A DNA stretch of 64,000 nt from Treponema_C sp050937815. GTDB lineage: Bacteria; Spirochaetota; Spirochaetia; Treponematales; Treponemataceae. The position numbers were made by a program, and so were the translations under genes. The notes beneath the pieces were generated by a model. The model searched no databases. It was not told the DNA's origin and saw nothing but the letters and a program-made list of their open reading frames with translations. Shown piece after piece: positions 43,083 through 51,534 of this stretch (positions are counted from its first letter, which is position 1; each line of letters opens with the position of its first letter). The stretch spans positions 48,592 to 112,591 of the forward strand of contig NZ_JACDIJ010000008.1 of assembly GCF_050937815.1 (NCBI RefSeq). The letters run 5' to 3'.

Positions 43083-46000
43083 TTGTATAAGGCGGTTGAT
43101 CCCAAAGTCGATTTTTCCAAACAGGAAGAAGAAATCCTGAGCTTTTGGGAAAAAAATAATGTATTTCAAAAATCGGTAGAGCAGCGGGAAGGCTGCGATG
43201 AATATGTGTTTTATGACGGACCTCCCTTTGCAACGGGTTTACCCCATTTCGGGCACTTTATTCCCGGCACGATAAAGGACATTATACCGCGCTATCACAC
43301 GATGAAGGGTAAAAAGGTGGAACGCCGCTTCGGCTGGGACTGCCACGGCCTTCCGGTCGAAAATCTCATCGAAAAAGAATTAAAACTCAACAGTAAAGCC
43401 GATATCGAAACATACGGTATCGATAAATTCAATGAAGCATGCCGTGCAAGCGTGCTGCGCTATGTAAAAGAATGGAAGCAAACGGTAACCCGCTTGGGAC
43501 GCTGGGTCGATTTTGAAAACGACTATAAAACCATGAACCCCGACTATATGGAATCCATTTGGTGGGTTATGAAACGTTTGTGGGAAAAGGGACTTTTATA
43601 CGAAGGTCATTATATTTTGCCCTATTGCCCCCGCTGTGCAACCGTGCTTTCAAATCACGAATTGAATTTGGGCGGCTACAAAGATGTGCACGATCCCGCA
43701 ATCACGGTGCGCTTTAAAGTAAACGGCATACCCGAAGGTTTTGACGATAAAGACGTATTAAACGGTTCAACCTACTTTTTGGCATGGACGACCACCCCTT
43801 GGACACTGCCTTCTAACCTCGGTCTTACCGCAGGGGCGGACATCGATTACGTCAAAGTAAAAGACGGCGATGAATACTATATTTTAGCCGAATCGCGCTT
43901 GTGCGCTTATTATAAAAACGAAGCCGATTATACGATTGTATGGAAAAAAAAGGGAAGCGAACTGCTCGATATGCGCTACGAACCTCTGTTCCCTTATTTT
44001 GCTTCTTTAGCCGAAAAAACCGACGGCTCGGACGGAAATCCCGCTTCAATCGGCGCATTCCGCGTTTTTAACGGCGACTTTGTAACAACCGAAGACGGAA
44101 CCGGCCTTGTTCATACGGCTCCCGGTTTCGGTGAAGACGACAATAAAATCTTTAAGGGAACGGGAGTTCCGACGGTGTGTCCGATTGACGGCGAATGTAA
44201 GTTCACATCCGAAGTGAGCGATTACGAGGGACGTTTTGTAAAAGACTGCGATAAGGATATTATCGAGCGCCTTAAAAGCGAAAAAAAGCTTGTCAAGCGC
44301 GAACAGATTTTGCACGCCTATCCGCATTGCTGGCGCTGTTCAAGCCCCCTTATTTACCGCGCAATCGGAAGCTGGTTTGTAAAAGTCGAACAAATGAGGC
44401 CGGCTCTTTTAAAGGCGAACAATCAAATCGCCTGGCAGCCCTCACACATACAAACGGGCCGCTTCGGAAAATGGCTTGAAGGCGCGCGCGACTGGGCTAT
44501 CAGCCGCAACCGCTATTGGGGAAATCCGCTTCCGATTTGGAAATGTCCCGACTGCGCAAAAACCGTCTGCATCGGAAGCCGCGAAGAACTCAAAGAGCTT
44601 TCCGGAACATATCCCGAAGACTTGCACAAGCACTTTGTCGATAAAATCACGATTCCCTGTTCATGCGGCGGCACAATGGAGCGCATTCCCGAAGTATTGG
44701 ACTGCTGGTTCGAATCGGGTTCCATGCCCTATGCGCAAAATCACTATCCCTTTGAAAACAAGGACTATTTTGAAAATCATTTTCCCGCCGACTTTATATC
44801 CGAAGGTTTGGATCAAACGCGCGGCTGGTTTTACACGCTCACCATTTTGGCGGCCGCCCTGTTCGATAAGCCCGCGTTTAAAAACTGTATCGTCAACGGT
44901 CTTATCCTTGCCTCCGACGGCAAAAAAATGTCCAAAAGCTTGCGCAATTACACCGACCCCGCCGATGTTATAAAGCAGTTCGGTGCGGACGCTATCCGCC
45001 TGTTTTTAATGCATTCGGCCGCCGTTAAAGCCGACGACTTAAAATATTCGGACGAGGGCGTGCGCGATATTCTTAAAGGAATTTTAATTCCGTTGTGGAA
45101 TTCGTACAGCTTTTTTGTAACATACGCGAACATCGATAAGGTTAAAGTGAGCGGCAGCGCCTTTGAAAACAAAGCGCCCGTCAACCCCCTTGACCGCTGG
45201 ATTTTATCGATTACGCAAAAAACGGTTAAAGAAGTAACCGAAGCGATGGACGCCTACGACCTTTCCGCTGCGATAGACCCGATTGTCTCTTTTATCGACC
45301 AGCTGAACAACTGGTACATCCGCCGGAGCCGCCGCCGTTTTTGGAAAAGCGAAAACGATAAAGATAAAATCGAAGCATACGAAAGCCTGTATACCGCCCT
45401 TAAAACCCTTGCCCTTGTCGCAGCCCCGGTTATTCCCTTTATTACCGAAGCAATGTGGCAAAACCTGCGCTTGGACGGTGCGGAAGCAAGCGGCGGAAAA
45501 ACCGGCACAAAGGCGGATCCCGAATCGATTCACTTGGCCGACTATCCCGTTTACGATGCCAAAAAGCGCGATACGGAATTGGAGTTTAAAATGGAAACCG
45601 TACAAAAGGCCGTTTCCATGGGACGCGCGCTTCGTTATCAGTACAACTTAAAAATCCGCCAGCCCTTAAAAAGCGTCGAATTCGTTACGCGCAATGCCGA
45701 CGAAAAAACCGTGCTTTTGTCTATGGAAGAATCCATACGCGAAGAGCTGAACGTTAAAAAGGTGGTTTTCCACGAGCGCGAAGACGAATTGGTCGAATAC
45801 CGCGCAAAGGCGAATTTCCGTACCCTCGGTAAAGAACTGGGCCCCCTTATGAAGTCCGCCTCTGCGATTATCGCAAACCTCGAACAGCAGGCGATTCAGT
45901 CGGTGCTTGACGGTGCGGTATTAAGTATCGATGTCGAAGGTAAAACGATTGAATTGACCCAAGATAAGATAATCGTCGAGCGTTTGGAAAAATCGAGTTT

Positions 46001-46334
46001 AAAGGTTGTAAACGAAGGAACGTTGACGGTTGCCCTCGATTCGGAAATTACCGAAGAATTAAAGCTTGAAGGCTATGTGCGCGATTTGGTACGCGGCGTT
46101 CAAAACCTGCGCAAAGAGCGCGGCTTAAACGTTACCGACCGCATAAAACTTTTTGTCGCAGCCGGTACCGACCCCGACGGAGAATTGGGCAAAGCCTTTG
46201 AAATGTTCGGCGATTACATTATGAGCGAAACCCTTGCAGCCGACGCAATTTGGAAGGATTCGGGAATCGCCGATTCCGCCGCTTGCGTTGAAGCGGGCGA
46301 TCTTGTATGGAAGGCAGACCTTGAAAAAGTATAA
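43083..46334 (+). CDS. ileS: Isoleucyl-tRNA synthetase, long eukaryote-like type
   Basis: TTG 43083 is preferred because AGAGG lies 7 bases upstream and gives 'MYKAVDPKVDFSKQEEEIL'; another TTG at 43068 is in frame. The 1083-residue class I synthetase has the HIGH motif as 'PHFGHFIPGT' and the KMSKS motif 'DGKKMSKSLRNY'. It also has zinc-type Cys pairs ('YCPRCATVLS', 'CPDCAKTVC') and a long C-terminal anticodon and editing architecture. This length and pattern belong to the eukaryote-like IleRS subclass, which is usually mupirocin tolerant and is found in spirochaetes. Confidence 0.96.
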   Translation: MYKAVDPKVDFSKQEEEILSFWEKNNVFQKSVEQREGCDEYVFYDGPPFATGLPHFGHFIPGTIKDIIPRYHTMKGKKVERRFGWDCHGLPVENLIEKELKLNSKADIETYGIDKFNEACRASVLRYVKEWKQTVTRLGRWVDFENDYKTMNPDYMESIWWVMKRLWEKGLLYEGHYILPYCPRCATVLSNHELNLGGYKDVHDPAITVRFKVNGIPEGFDDKDVLNGSTYFLAWTTTPWTLPSNLGLTAGADIDYVKVKDGDEYYILAESRLCAYYKNEADYTIVWKKKGSELLDMRYEPLFPYFASLAEKTDGSDGNPASIGAFRVFNGDFVTTEDGTGLVHTAPGFGEDDNKIFKGTGVPTVCPIDGECKFTSEVSDYEGRFVKDCDKDIIERLKSEKKLVKREQILHAYPHCWRCSSPLIYRAIGSWFVKVEQMRPALLKANNQIAWQPSHIQTGRFGKWLEGARDWAISRNRYWGNPLPIWKCPDCAKTVCIGSREELKELSGTYPEDLHKHFVDKITIPCSCGGTMERIPEVLDCWFESGSMPYAQNHYPFENKDYFENHFPADFISEGLDQTRGWFYTLTILAAALFDKPAFKNCIVNGLILASDGKKMSKSLRNYTDPADVIKQFGADAIRLFLMHSAAVKADDLKYSDEGVRDILKGILIPLWNSYSFFVTYANIDKVKVSGSAFENKAPVNPLDRWILSITQKTVKEVTEAMDAYDLSAAIDPIVSFIDQLNNWYIRRSRRRFWKSENDKDKIEAYESLYTALKTLALVAAPVIPFITEAMWQNLRLDGAEASGGKTGTKADPESIHLADYPVYDAKKRDTELEFKMETVQKAVSMGRALRYQYNLKIRQPLKSVEFVTRNADEKTVLLSMEESIREELNVKKVVFHEREDELVEYRAKANFRTLGKELGPLMKSASAIIANLEQQAIQSVLDGAVLSIDVEGKTIELTQDKIIVERLEKSSLKVVNEGTLTVALDSEITEELKLEGYVRDLVRGVQNLRKERGLNVTDRIKLFVAAGTDPDGELGKAFEMFGDYIMSETLAADAIWKDSGIADSAACVEAGDLVWKADLEKV

Positions 46335-47262
46335 GGTGCAGTATAATGCACAAAAAAAAATACAAAAAACGCTTTTGTGTGCGGTTTTGCCGCTCTGTAT
46401 AACAGCGAGCCTTTTTTTCGCCGCCTGTAAAACGCCGCCCGTAGCGGAAACTCATATCGATCCTTTTACCCTTTTCGACGAGGGAGCGGGGATGTATTTA
46501 CGCATTCCCGTAAAAGGAAACGAAAGCTTTCTTCAAAATCTTGTGCGCGCATGGACGGATGAAGTTTCCGATTCCGATTTGCAGGACATTTTCGGACGCA
46601 CCTCTACCGTTTATGCGGCATTTTTTGTCGAACAGGGCAAGGGCTTGATGAATAAGGTGTCGTTTCAAATCGTTTTGCGCGGAAACTATCCCTTATTTTT
46701 TCTTAATGCGGCTTTAACGCACAAAAAAGGCTGGGCCGATATAAGCGCAAAAGACGGCGATACCCTTTTTAAGCGTAAAAAATCCTCTTACGGTTTTGAA
46801 CTTGCATATCCGGACAGCGGCACCGTCTTTGTGTCGAATAAGGACGTTTTTTCCATGCAAAAAAAATACGCCCTGTACCGTCTGCTCGGTTCTCCCGAAC
46901 CGGATTGGCCGCTTTTAGGGACGGAAAAAGTGCCGGTACGCTCTTTTATACAGGATGACGAAAAAGCCGGTTTATATATGCCGCAGGCGGGAGTGCTTTT
47001 GCCCAAAATGGTCGGTTCCGCACTTGAACTTGCTATCGACTATGCGGCCGGTACCGTAAAGCCCTATAAGGACGATTACGTAATCGTTCATTTAAAACTT
47101 CAAATGCGCGATGAGCGCGCTTTAAAAATTGCCGAAAAACTGTTCCGCTTTGCCGTTTTGGGAACGAATATTATCGTAAAGCCGGAAGCGGGAAATATTT
47201 TGGTGTTGGATAACTTTGTCGTGTCTCCCGCCCTTTTGGCGGGATTTCGGCCTAAAAAATAA
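46321..47262 (+). CDS. Lipoprotein of unknown function
   Basis: TTG 46321 is chosen as it gives a complete lipoprotein signal; GTG 46336 is an alternative. Either start overlaps or abuts the ileS end. The signal ends 'ITASLFFAAC', with the lipid-bearing Cys near residue 38. The remaining ~275 residues are beta-rich and contain 'EGAGMYLRIPVKGNESFLQNLV' and 'LDNFVVSPALLAGF'. I recognise no family. It is 12 bases upstream of the uracil phosphoribosyltransferase-like gene. Confidence 0.72.
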   Translation: MKKYKVQYNAQKKIQKTLLCAVLPLCITASLFFAACKTPPVAETHIDPFTLFDEGAGMYLRIPVKGNESFLQNLVRAWTDEVSDSDLQDIFGRTSTVYAAFFVEQGKGLMNKVSFQIVLRGNYPLFFLNAALTHKKGWADISAKDGDTLFKRKKSSYGFELAYPDSGTVFVSNKDVFSMQKKYALYRLLGSPEPDWPLLGTEKVPVRSFIQDDEKAGLYMPQAGVLLPKMVGSALELAIDYAAGTVKPYKDDYVIVHLKLQMRDERALKIAEKLFRFAVLGTNIIVKPEAGNILVLDNFVVSPALLAGFRPKK

Positions 47263-47274
47263 TCGGGAGAATGT

Positions 47275-48342
47275 ATGAAATCAACTGTTATATTAAAAGC
47301 GGAAGCCTTGGACGGCTATTTAACCGAAAAAGATCAGGACTATTTGGCTCAAATGGACGCGATGTATAAGCGCGCTATGAACTCTTTTAGCCTTCTTTCC
47401 GCCGGCGGCTTCAGCTCGTCCATTGCAAACGAAGAAAAAAAAGTTATAGACGTATTTAACGAAATGGGGCACTTAATGCAGGAAATCTGTAAAGAAGTGC
47501 CGGCTTTAAAAGTGTTTTCGTTTGCAACCGAACGTTCAGCCCATGCCGAAGCTTCCCGCGTTATCGCAAAACTGCGCGATATACGCACGGGACACAACGA
47601 GTTCGTATACTATTGCCAAAGAGCTTACGAAATGCTGTTCCGCATGGCTTTTGCCGGAAACCAAACCGACAATAAAAATTACCTCGTTGTAAAAACGCCC
47701 GTTACCGTTCCCGTGCAAAACTATTCCGTGCATAAAATTCCCGACATCGATTTTAAAATCGAAAATACGGTTATGTGCGTTATGCTGCGCGGCGCCCTTC
47801 TTCCGTCGATGATTATATCCAAAGAAATCGAAGAATATTCTTCGCACGGTTATGTAACGCCCTTTGCCTTGTTTAAAATAAAGCGCGACGATTCGAAACT
47901 GGAATCGAATATGGAATATATTTTGGATTTGGAAAAATCCTTTTTTAATCTTAGCGAAATGGACGGTAAAGACCTTGTCTTTGCCGATCCGATGAATGCA
48001 ACTGGCGGCTCTTTGGTTACGATTGTAAAATATCTTTTGGAACAGGGCGTAAAGCCTCGCTCGATTTTGTTTTTTAACGTTATAGCCGCCCTCAAAGGCA
48101 GTTTGCGCGTTGTGCGTGCTTTGGATAACTGTACCTGCTATACCCTGTGGATGGATCCCGTTTTAAATGACTCCGCCTACATTATGCCCGGCTTGGGCGA
48201 TGCGGGCGACCGCTTAAACGGTGTTGATGCCGAAGCTTCCCCGCGCAATATAATCCAGCTTATTGCCGATTACGGTTCCAATATTGCAGGATTGTACCGC
48301 TCTCAGCTGCGTAAAATCGAACAAACCGTTTTGGGACATTAA
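47275..48342 (+). CDS. upp: Uracil phosphoribosyltransferase-like protein with an N-terminal extension
   Basis: The C-terminal ~200 residues match uracil phosphoribosyltransferase: 'VMCVMLRGALLPSMII', the PRPP-binding loop 'VFADPMNATGGSLVTIVKYL', and the uracil-binding end 'YIMPGLGDAGDRLNG'. The enzyme makes UMP from uracil and PRPP in pyrimidine salvage. The first ~150 residues are helical, are absent from usual ~210-residue Upp proteins, and may be regulatory. A good ribosome site (CGGGAGA) precedes ATG 47275. Confidence 0.88.
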   Translation: MKSTVILKAEALDGYLTEKDQDYLAQMDAMYKRAMNSFSLLSAGGFSSSIANEEKKVIDVFNEMGHLMQEICKEVPALKVFSFATERSAHAEASRVIAKLRDIRTGHNEFVYYCQRAYEMLFRMAFAGNQTDNKNYLVVKTPVTVPVQNYSVHKIPDIDFKIENTVMCVMLRGALLPSMIISKEIEEYSSHGYVTPFALFKIKRDDSKLESNMEYILDLEKSFFNLSEMDGKDLVFADPMNATGGSLVTIVKYLLEQGVKPRSILFFNVIAALKGSLRVVRALDNCTCYTLWMDPVLNDSAYIMPGLGDAGDRLNGVDAEASPRNIIQLIADYGSNIAGLYRSQLRKIEQTVLGH

Positions 48343-48347
48343 ACGCC

Positions 48348-48974
48348 GTGCGCCGCCGCTTTTTCAGGCATTCGCCTTCGTTTTTGTTTTTGCCGCTTGT
48401 ACCTATACCGGTGTTCACACTTGTGTCGGCACTTGCGCTTGCTTCCTGCGCTTCAGGCGGCGCAAACTCTCTTGCGCGCTCATCGGGTATGATAGAAGAT
48501 TTGGGGCGCGAATATTATCTTTTGGCGGATTCCTACGCCGAGCTTAAAAAATACGACAAGGCGCTTGAACTGTATCAAAAAGCCTTGCGCACGGGCGTTA
48601 AAAGCGACCGTGAACTTTCGTTCAAAATCGGCCGTACCGCCGCCCTTGCCAAAGACTGGAATACCGCTTTAAAAGAATACGGTTCTTTACTCGAAAAGGA
48701 TAAAGACAATCTTCTTTTAAAAAAATCGATTGCTTGGATTTACGGTCAAAAAGGCGATTTGGAAAAAGCCGAAACCGAATACGAAGCCTTATATGAAGCA
48801 CACCCCTACGACAAAGACGTATGCACAAACTACATTTTAGTGCTGCACGCCCTTAAAAAAGACGAACAGGCGCGCACCGTTTTTTCATCCTACGCCGAAC
48901 TGTATCCGGACGCCTCCAACATCGCCGACTTGGAAAAACTGTTTACGGTTACAAAAACCGAGGTTGATAAATGA
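48348..48974 (+). CDS. TPR-repeat lipoprotein
   Basis: It starts at GTG 48348, 5 bases after the previous stop. A signal peptide ends in lipobox 'LALASC' (Cys about 34). At least three tetratricopeptide units follow, including 'YYLLADSYAELKKYDKALELYQKAL' and 'KSIAWIYGQKGDLEKAETEYEALY'. TPR lipoproteins of this kind scaffold protein complexes at the outer or inner membrane. Its stop codon overlaps the next gene's start (ATGA). Confidence 0.82.
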   Translation: MRRRFFRHSPSFLFLPLVPIPVFTLVSALALASCASGGANSLARSSGMIEDLGREYYLLADSYAELKKYDKALELYQKALRTGVKSDRELSFKIGRTAALAKDWNTALKEYGSLLEKDKDNLLLKKSIAWIYGQKGDLEKAETEYEALYEAHPYDKDVCTNYILVLHALKKDEQARTVFSSYAELYPDASNIADLEKLFTVTKTEVDK

Positions 48975-49348
48975 AGGTTATATATCCTGCCGTTTTTCAT
49001 TATGAGGACGAGGGTTTTTGGGTTGAGTTTCCCGATCTGAACGGTTGTATGACGCAAGGCGACAGTCAATCCGAAGCATATATAAATGCCGTTGAGGCAA
49101 TGGAATTGTTTTTACAAGACGATTATACCGTTGATACCTTACCTGCCGCATCTTCGGCAAATAAAATACAAACCGACAAAGACAGTTTTGTTGTCTTTGT
49201 GTGTGGTGAATTCAAGGTGAATGAAAAGGCTGTAAAAAAAACATTGACTATCCCTTTTTGGCTTAATGCACAGGCGGAAAAAGCCGGACTTAATTTTAGT
49301 CAAACACTGCAAGAAGCATTATGTAAAAAATTGAATGTTGTAATGTAA
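48971..49348 (+). CDS. HicB-like antitoxin, no adjacent HicA
   Basis: This 125-residue protein has the HicB partial RNase H-like domain ('YPAVFHYEDEGFWVEFPDLNGCMTQGDSQSEAYINAVEAMELFL' spans residues 4-47) followed by a C-terminal DNA-binding-type segment ('LTIPFWLNAQAEKAGLNFSQTL'). HicB normally neutralises the mRNA interferase HicA and represses its operon. No HicA-sized frame lies on either side, so it is an orphan or a regulator that has lost its toxin. Confidence 0.8.
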   Translation: MKVIYPAVFHYEDEGFWVEFPDLNGCMTQGDSQSEAYINAVEAMELFLQDDYTVDTLPAASSANKIQTDKDSFVVFVCGEFKVNEKAVKKTLTIPFWLNAQAEKAGLNFSQTLQEALCKKLNVVM

Positions 49349-49385
49349 GCAATTTTACAAAAACCGAAGGTGATAAATAAAATCT

Positions 49386-49862
49386 ATGGCTCGGGAATCG
49401 CATACATCTTGCAGTTTGGATTTATGTTACAGACAATTTCATATTTTCCGCAAAGGACTTAAAAATCCCTTTAATGAATGGAACGAAAAACATGTTGAGC
49501 AGGGGTTTTCATTCCGGCCGGAATCCGTCGGTATTATGACGATTTCCGAAAGCGGGATTTTACACATCGATGTATCGCAGGACGCGGTTATCTGCGATGA
49601 CGCAAAGCGTATTTTGGAATTCAAATTTACGGTGCCGAATAATTGCATTGAAATTGCGACTATTACCGCTTCATGTTTTTATAAAATTAAACGCGGAGAT
49701 TATAAAGTGAGAATTCAATTAAGTTCGCAGCGGGAAGGGGAAGATTTGTGCCGCATTTCCTTTTTGCCTATAGCGAAGGATGACGATTTCCCGCGGTATT
49801 TAAAGTACGACAGTTCCATAATAAGACCTTGCGGTTTCGACTTACATACGGTCGGTGCTTAA
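49386..49862 (+). CDS. ComJ/Nin-like protein (DNA-entry nuclease inhibitor family)
   Basis: The 158-residue protein resembles Bacillus ComJ along most of its length: 'LCYRQFHIFRKG', 'PFNEWNEKHVEQGFSFRP', 'GILHIDVSQD', a 'FTVPNNCIEIATI' strand and 'IKRGDYKVRIQL'. ComJ (Nin) inhibits the DNA-uptake nuclease NucA. No nucA-like gene is near, so it is probably an orphan immunity-type protein. It sits in a patch of orphan antitoxin-like genes. Identification is by pattern recall, so confidence is moderate. Confidence 0.68.
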   Translation: MARESHTSCSLDLCYRQFHIFRKGLKNPFNEWNEKHVEQGFSFRPESVGIMTISESGILHIDVSQDAVICDDAKRILEFKFTVPNNCIEIATITASCFYKIKRGDYKVRIQLSSQREGEDLCRISFLPIAKDDDFPRYLKYDSSIIRPCGFDLHTVGA

Positions 49863-49869
49863 AACATAT

Positions 49870-49898
49870 TTGACATCTTAATGCTTTACCGCTATACT
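49870..49898 (+). promoter_or_regulatory. Promoter of the RHH antitoxin-like gene
   Basis: TTGACA (49870-49875), a 17-base spacer and TATACT (49893-49898) end 43 bases before the start codon at 49942. Confidence 0.75.
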
Positions 49899-49908
49899 TG
49901 TATAGCGA
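49891..49908. promoter_or_regulatory. Palindromic operator over the -10 box
   Basis: CGCTATAC and GTATAGCG form a perfect 8-bp inverted repeat around TT (49891-49908). TATACTCGTATA at 49910-49921 is a second, near-identical half-palindrome in phase. RHH antitoxins commonly bind such tandem operators to repress their own promoter. Confidence 0.65.
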
Positions 49909-49941
49909 TATACTCGTATAACATTTACTTCGGAGGTGTTT

Positions 49942-50148
49942 ATGTTAGCCTTACGTTTAAAACCTGAAACCGAGTCGCACCTTGAACGGCTCGCACTTAA
50001 AACGGGCAGAACAAAAACATTTTATGCCATACGGGCTATTGAACAACAGCTCGATGATATGGAAGATTACTATCTTGCAGAAGATGCGTATAATGAATGG
50101 GTAGAGGGCGGAAAAAAAACGTACTCAATCGATGAGGTTTTTACCTAA
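49942..50148 (+). CDS. Ribbon-helix-helix antitoxin-like protein (RelB/TraY type)
   Basis: ATG 49942 is preferred over an in-frame GTG 6 bases upstream because GGAGGT (49932-49937) then has normal spacing. The 68-residue protein begins 'MLALRLKPETESHLERLALKTGRTKTF', the ribbon-helix-helix pattern, and ends 'WVEGGKKTYSIDEVF', typical of antitoxins paired with RelE-type toxins. No RelE-like gene follows; the next gene converges from the other strand 8 bases later. An orphan antitoxin or repressor is the best reading. Confidence 0.75.
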   Translation: MLALRLKPETESHLERLALKTGRTKTFYAIRAIEQQLDDMEDYYLAEDAYNEWVEGGKKTYSIDEVFT

Positions 50149-50156
50149 GTAGATAT

Positions 50157-51494
50157 TCACATTTGACGTTCCGAGTCGGCTACAAATTGGCGGTATTTGT
50201 CGGGATTTACACGGAATGCGACAATAGGCATCCCCGTTTCGTCAAATGCTTTTTCCAATGCTTTATCCGCTTCGGTGATTAAGCGGCTTCCCGGTAAAAG
50301 GCGCAAGCTTCGTGTTGAAATTCCTATAGCAAGTTTATTACGGATATTTTCCGATTCCAAAAGCTCTTTCAATTGTGAATACATTGTTTCGGCCAATACC
50401 ATTGTTTGATCCAAGTTGACATTTAACAGAATTCCGGCAAAACCGTCTTTTTTATACTCGAATACAAAATCTTTAAATTTAAAAAAATCCAAAAGTACTG
50501 CGGCCGTTCTTTTAATCATAAGTTCGTTATTTTCAATATTTTGTATGCGCAAAAGCACTAAAGCCAAATCCTGCTCGGAAGAAGCCGCTCTTATCAATTC
50601 GGAATCAAGCCGCGTTTCCATATACGATTCCCAGCCGACTCCGGTCAAAGGAGAAAACAAACCCATCGGATCGCTGAAACTGTCTTGCTGCGGTGAATTT
50701 TTTTGTGCTTTTTCCGTAAAATCGGTATTTTGGGCTTTGTCGCCGTATTCATTCGGAGTTTCTTTGTCTTCGTTGTGATTTATTCGTTCAAAAAGGCTTT
50801 CGTTTTGTGCCGCGGCAAAATTATCGGTTGCAGCGAAATTATCGGAAGGTTCCGCATTGTCCGGTGAGTACGAAATTAATGCTTTTTCCGGAGCTCCTGT
50901 GTGTACGGACTCGGAAAAAAAAGGTTGTTCGGGAACATTTTGTTTTTGCGGTTCTTTTTCTTTTTGCGGAGCTGCAGCTGAAAGATATATTAAAACCGCA
51001 AACACCGAAAGAGTACAGCTTAATATAATTAAAAAAGAAAGCCGCGCCGGATTGTAAATATCCGAAGGGTGCAGGGTGTATATTGCTGCAGTAAGTACAG
51101 TGTTTGCCGCCGGGGCGGAGGGCAGAGCGTCTCCGAAGATTTTTATAAACGGCGAAGAACTTTTTAATGCGGGTTTGCCGGCTTCGTCGGTGTCGATAAG
51201 GGGTGATACCGAAGGATAGGCAAAGATAACGTTTTGTCCCGATGATATCAATAGAGCGGCAATACGATTATTATTTAAAGCTTTGCTTTGAAATTCTCGT
51301 GCACCGTCGGCATTTAAGTCGAAAAATAAAGCCGAACTGATATTTTCACTGATGCGGGTAAAATCCTGTTTTGCACGTTCCGGCCCCTTTTTAAAGCTTA
51401 TGATAACCGAAGTTGCAAAATAAGCCGTTGTAAGTGCAAATAATGATAAGATTATTCCTGCGAATATGTATACCCCTTTTTTGCTTCCACCCAT
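50157..51494 (-). CDS. Membrane protein with a degenerate GGDEF domain
   Basis: This 445-residue protein has two membrane helices (about 8-30 and 150-170) flanking a small periplasmic domain. A Glu/Gln/Asn-rich linker follows, then a C-terminal domain (about 285-440) of diguanylate-cyclase fold. The signature GGDEF is replaced by 'KKDGF' ('FVFEYKKDGFAGIL'), so catalysis of cyclic-di-GMP is unlikely. It may be a sensor that lost enzyme activity, or a scaffold. It is convergent with the RHH gene. Confidence 0.72.
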   Translation of the reverse strand: MGGSKKGVYIFAGIILSLFALTTAYFATSVIISFKKGPERAKQDFTRISENISSALFFDLNADGAREFQSKALNNNRIAALLISSGQNVIFAYPSVSPLIDTDEAGKPALKSSSPFIKIFGDALPSAPAANTVLTAAIYTLHPSDIYNPARLSFLIILSCTLSVFAVLIYLSAAAPQKEKEPQKQNVPEQPFFSESVHTGAPEKALISYSPDNAEPSDNFAATDNFAAAQNESLFERINHNEDKETPNEYGDKAQNTDFTEKAQKNSPQQDSFSDPMGLFSPLTGVGWESYMETRLDSELIRAASSEQDLALVLLRIQNIENNELMIKRTAAVLLDFFKFKDFVFEYKKDGFAGILLNVNLDQTMVLAETMYSQLKELLESENIRNKLAIGISTRSLRLLPGSRLITEADKALEKAFDETGMPIVAFRVNPDKYRQFVADSERQM

Positions 51495-51534
51495 ACAAAT
51501 CTCCGCCTATATCTTATTATTACATTATATCAAT

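Noticed and set aside
44476..44973. 165-residue plus-strand frame inside ileS
   Set aside because: It overlaps the catalytic core of IleRS in another frame with no ribosome site.
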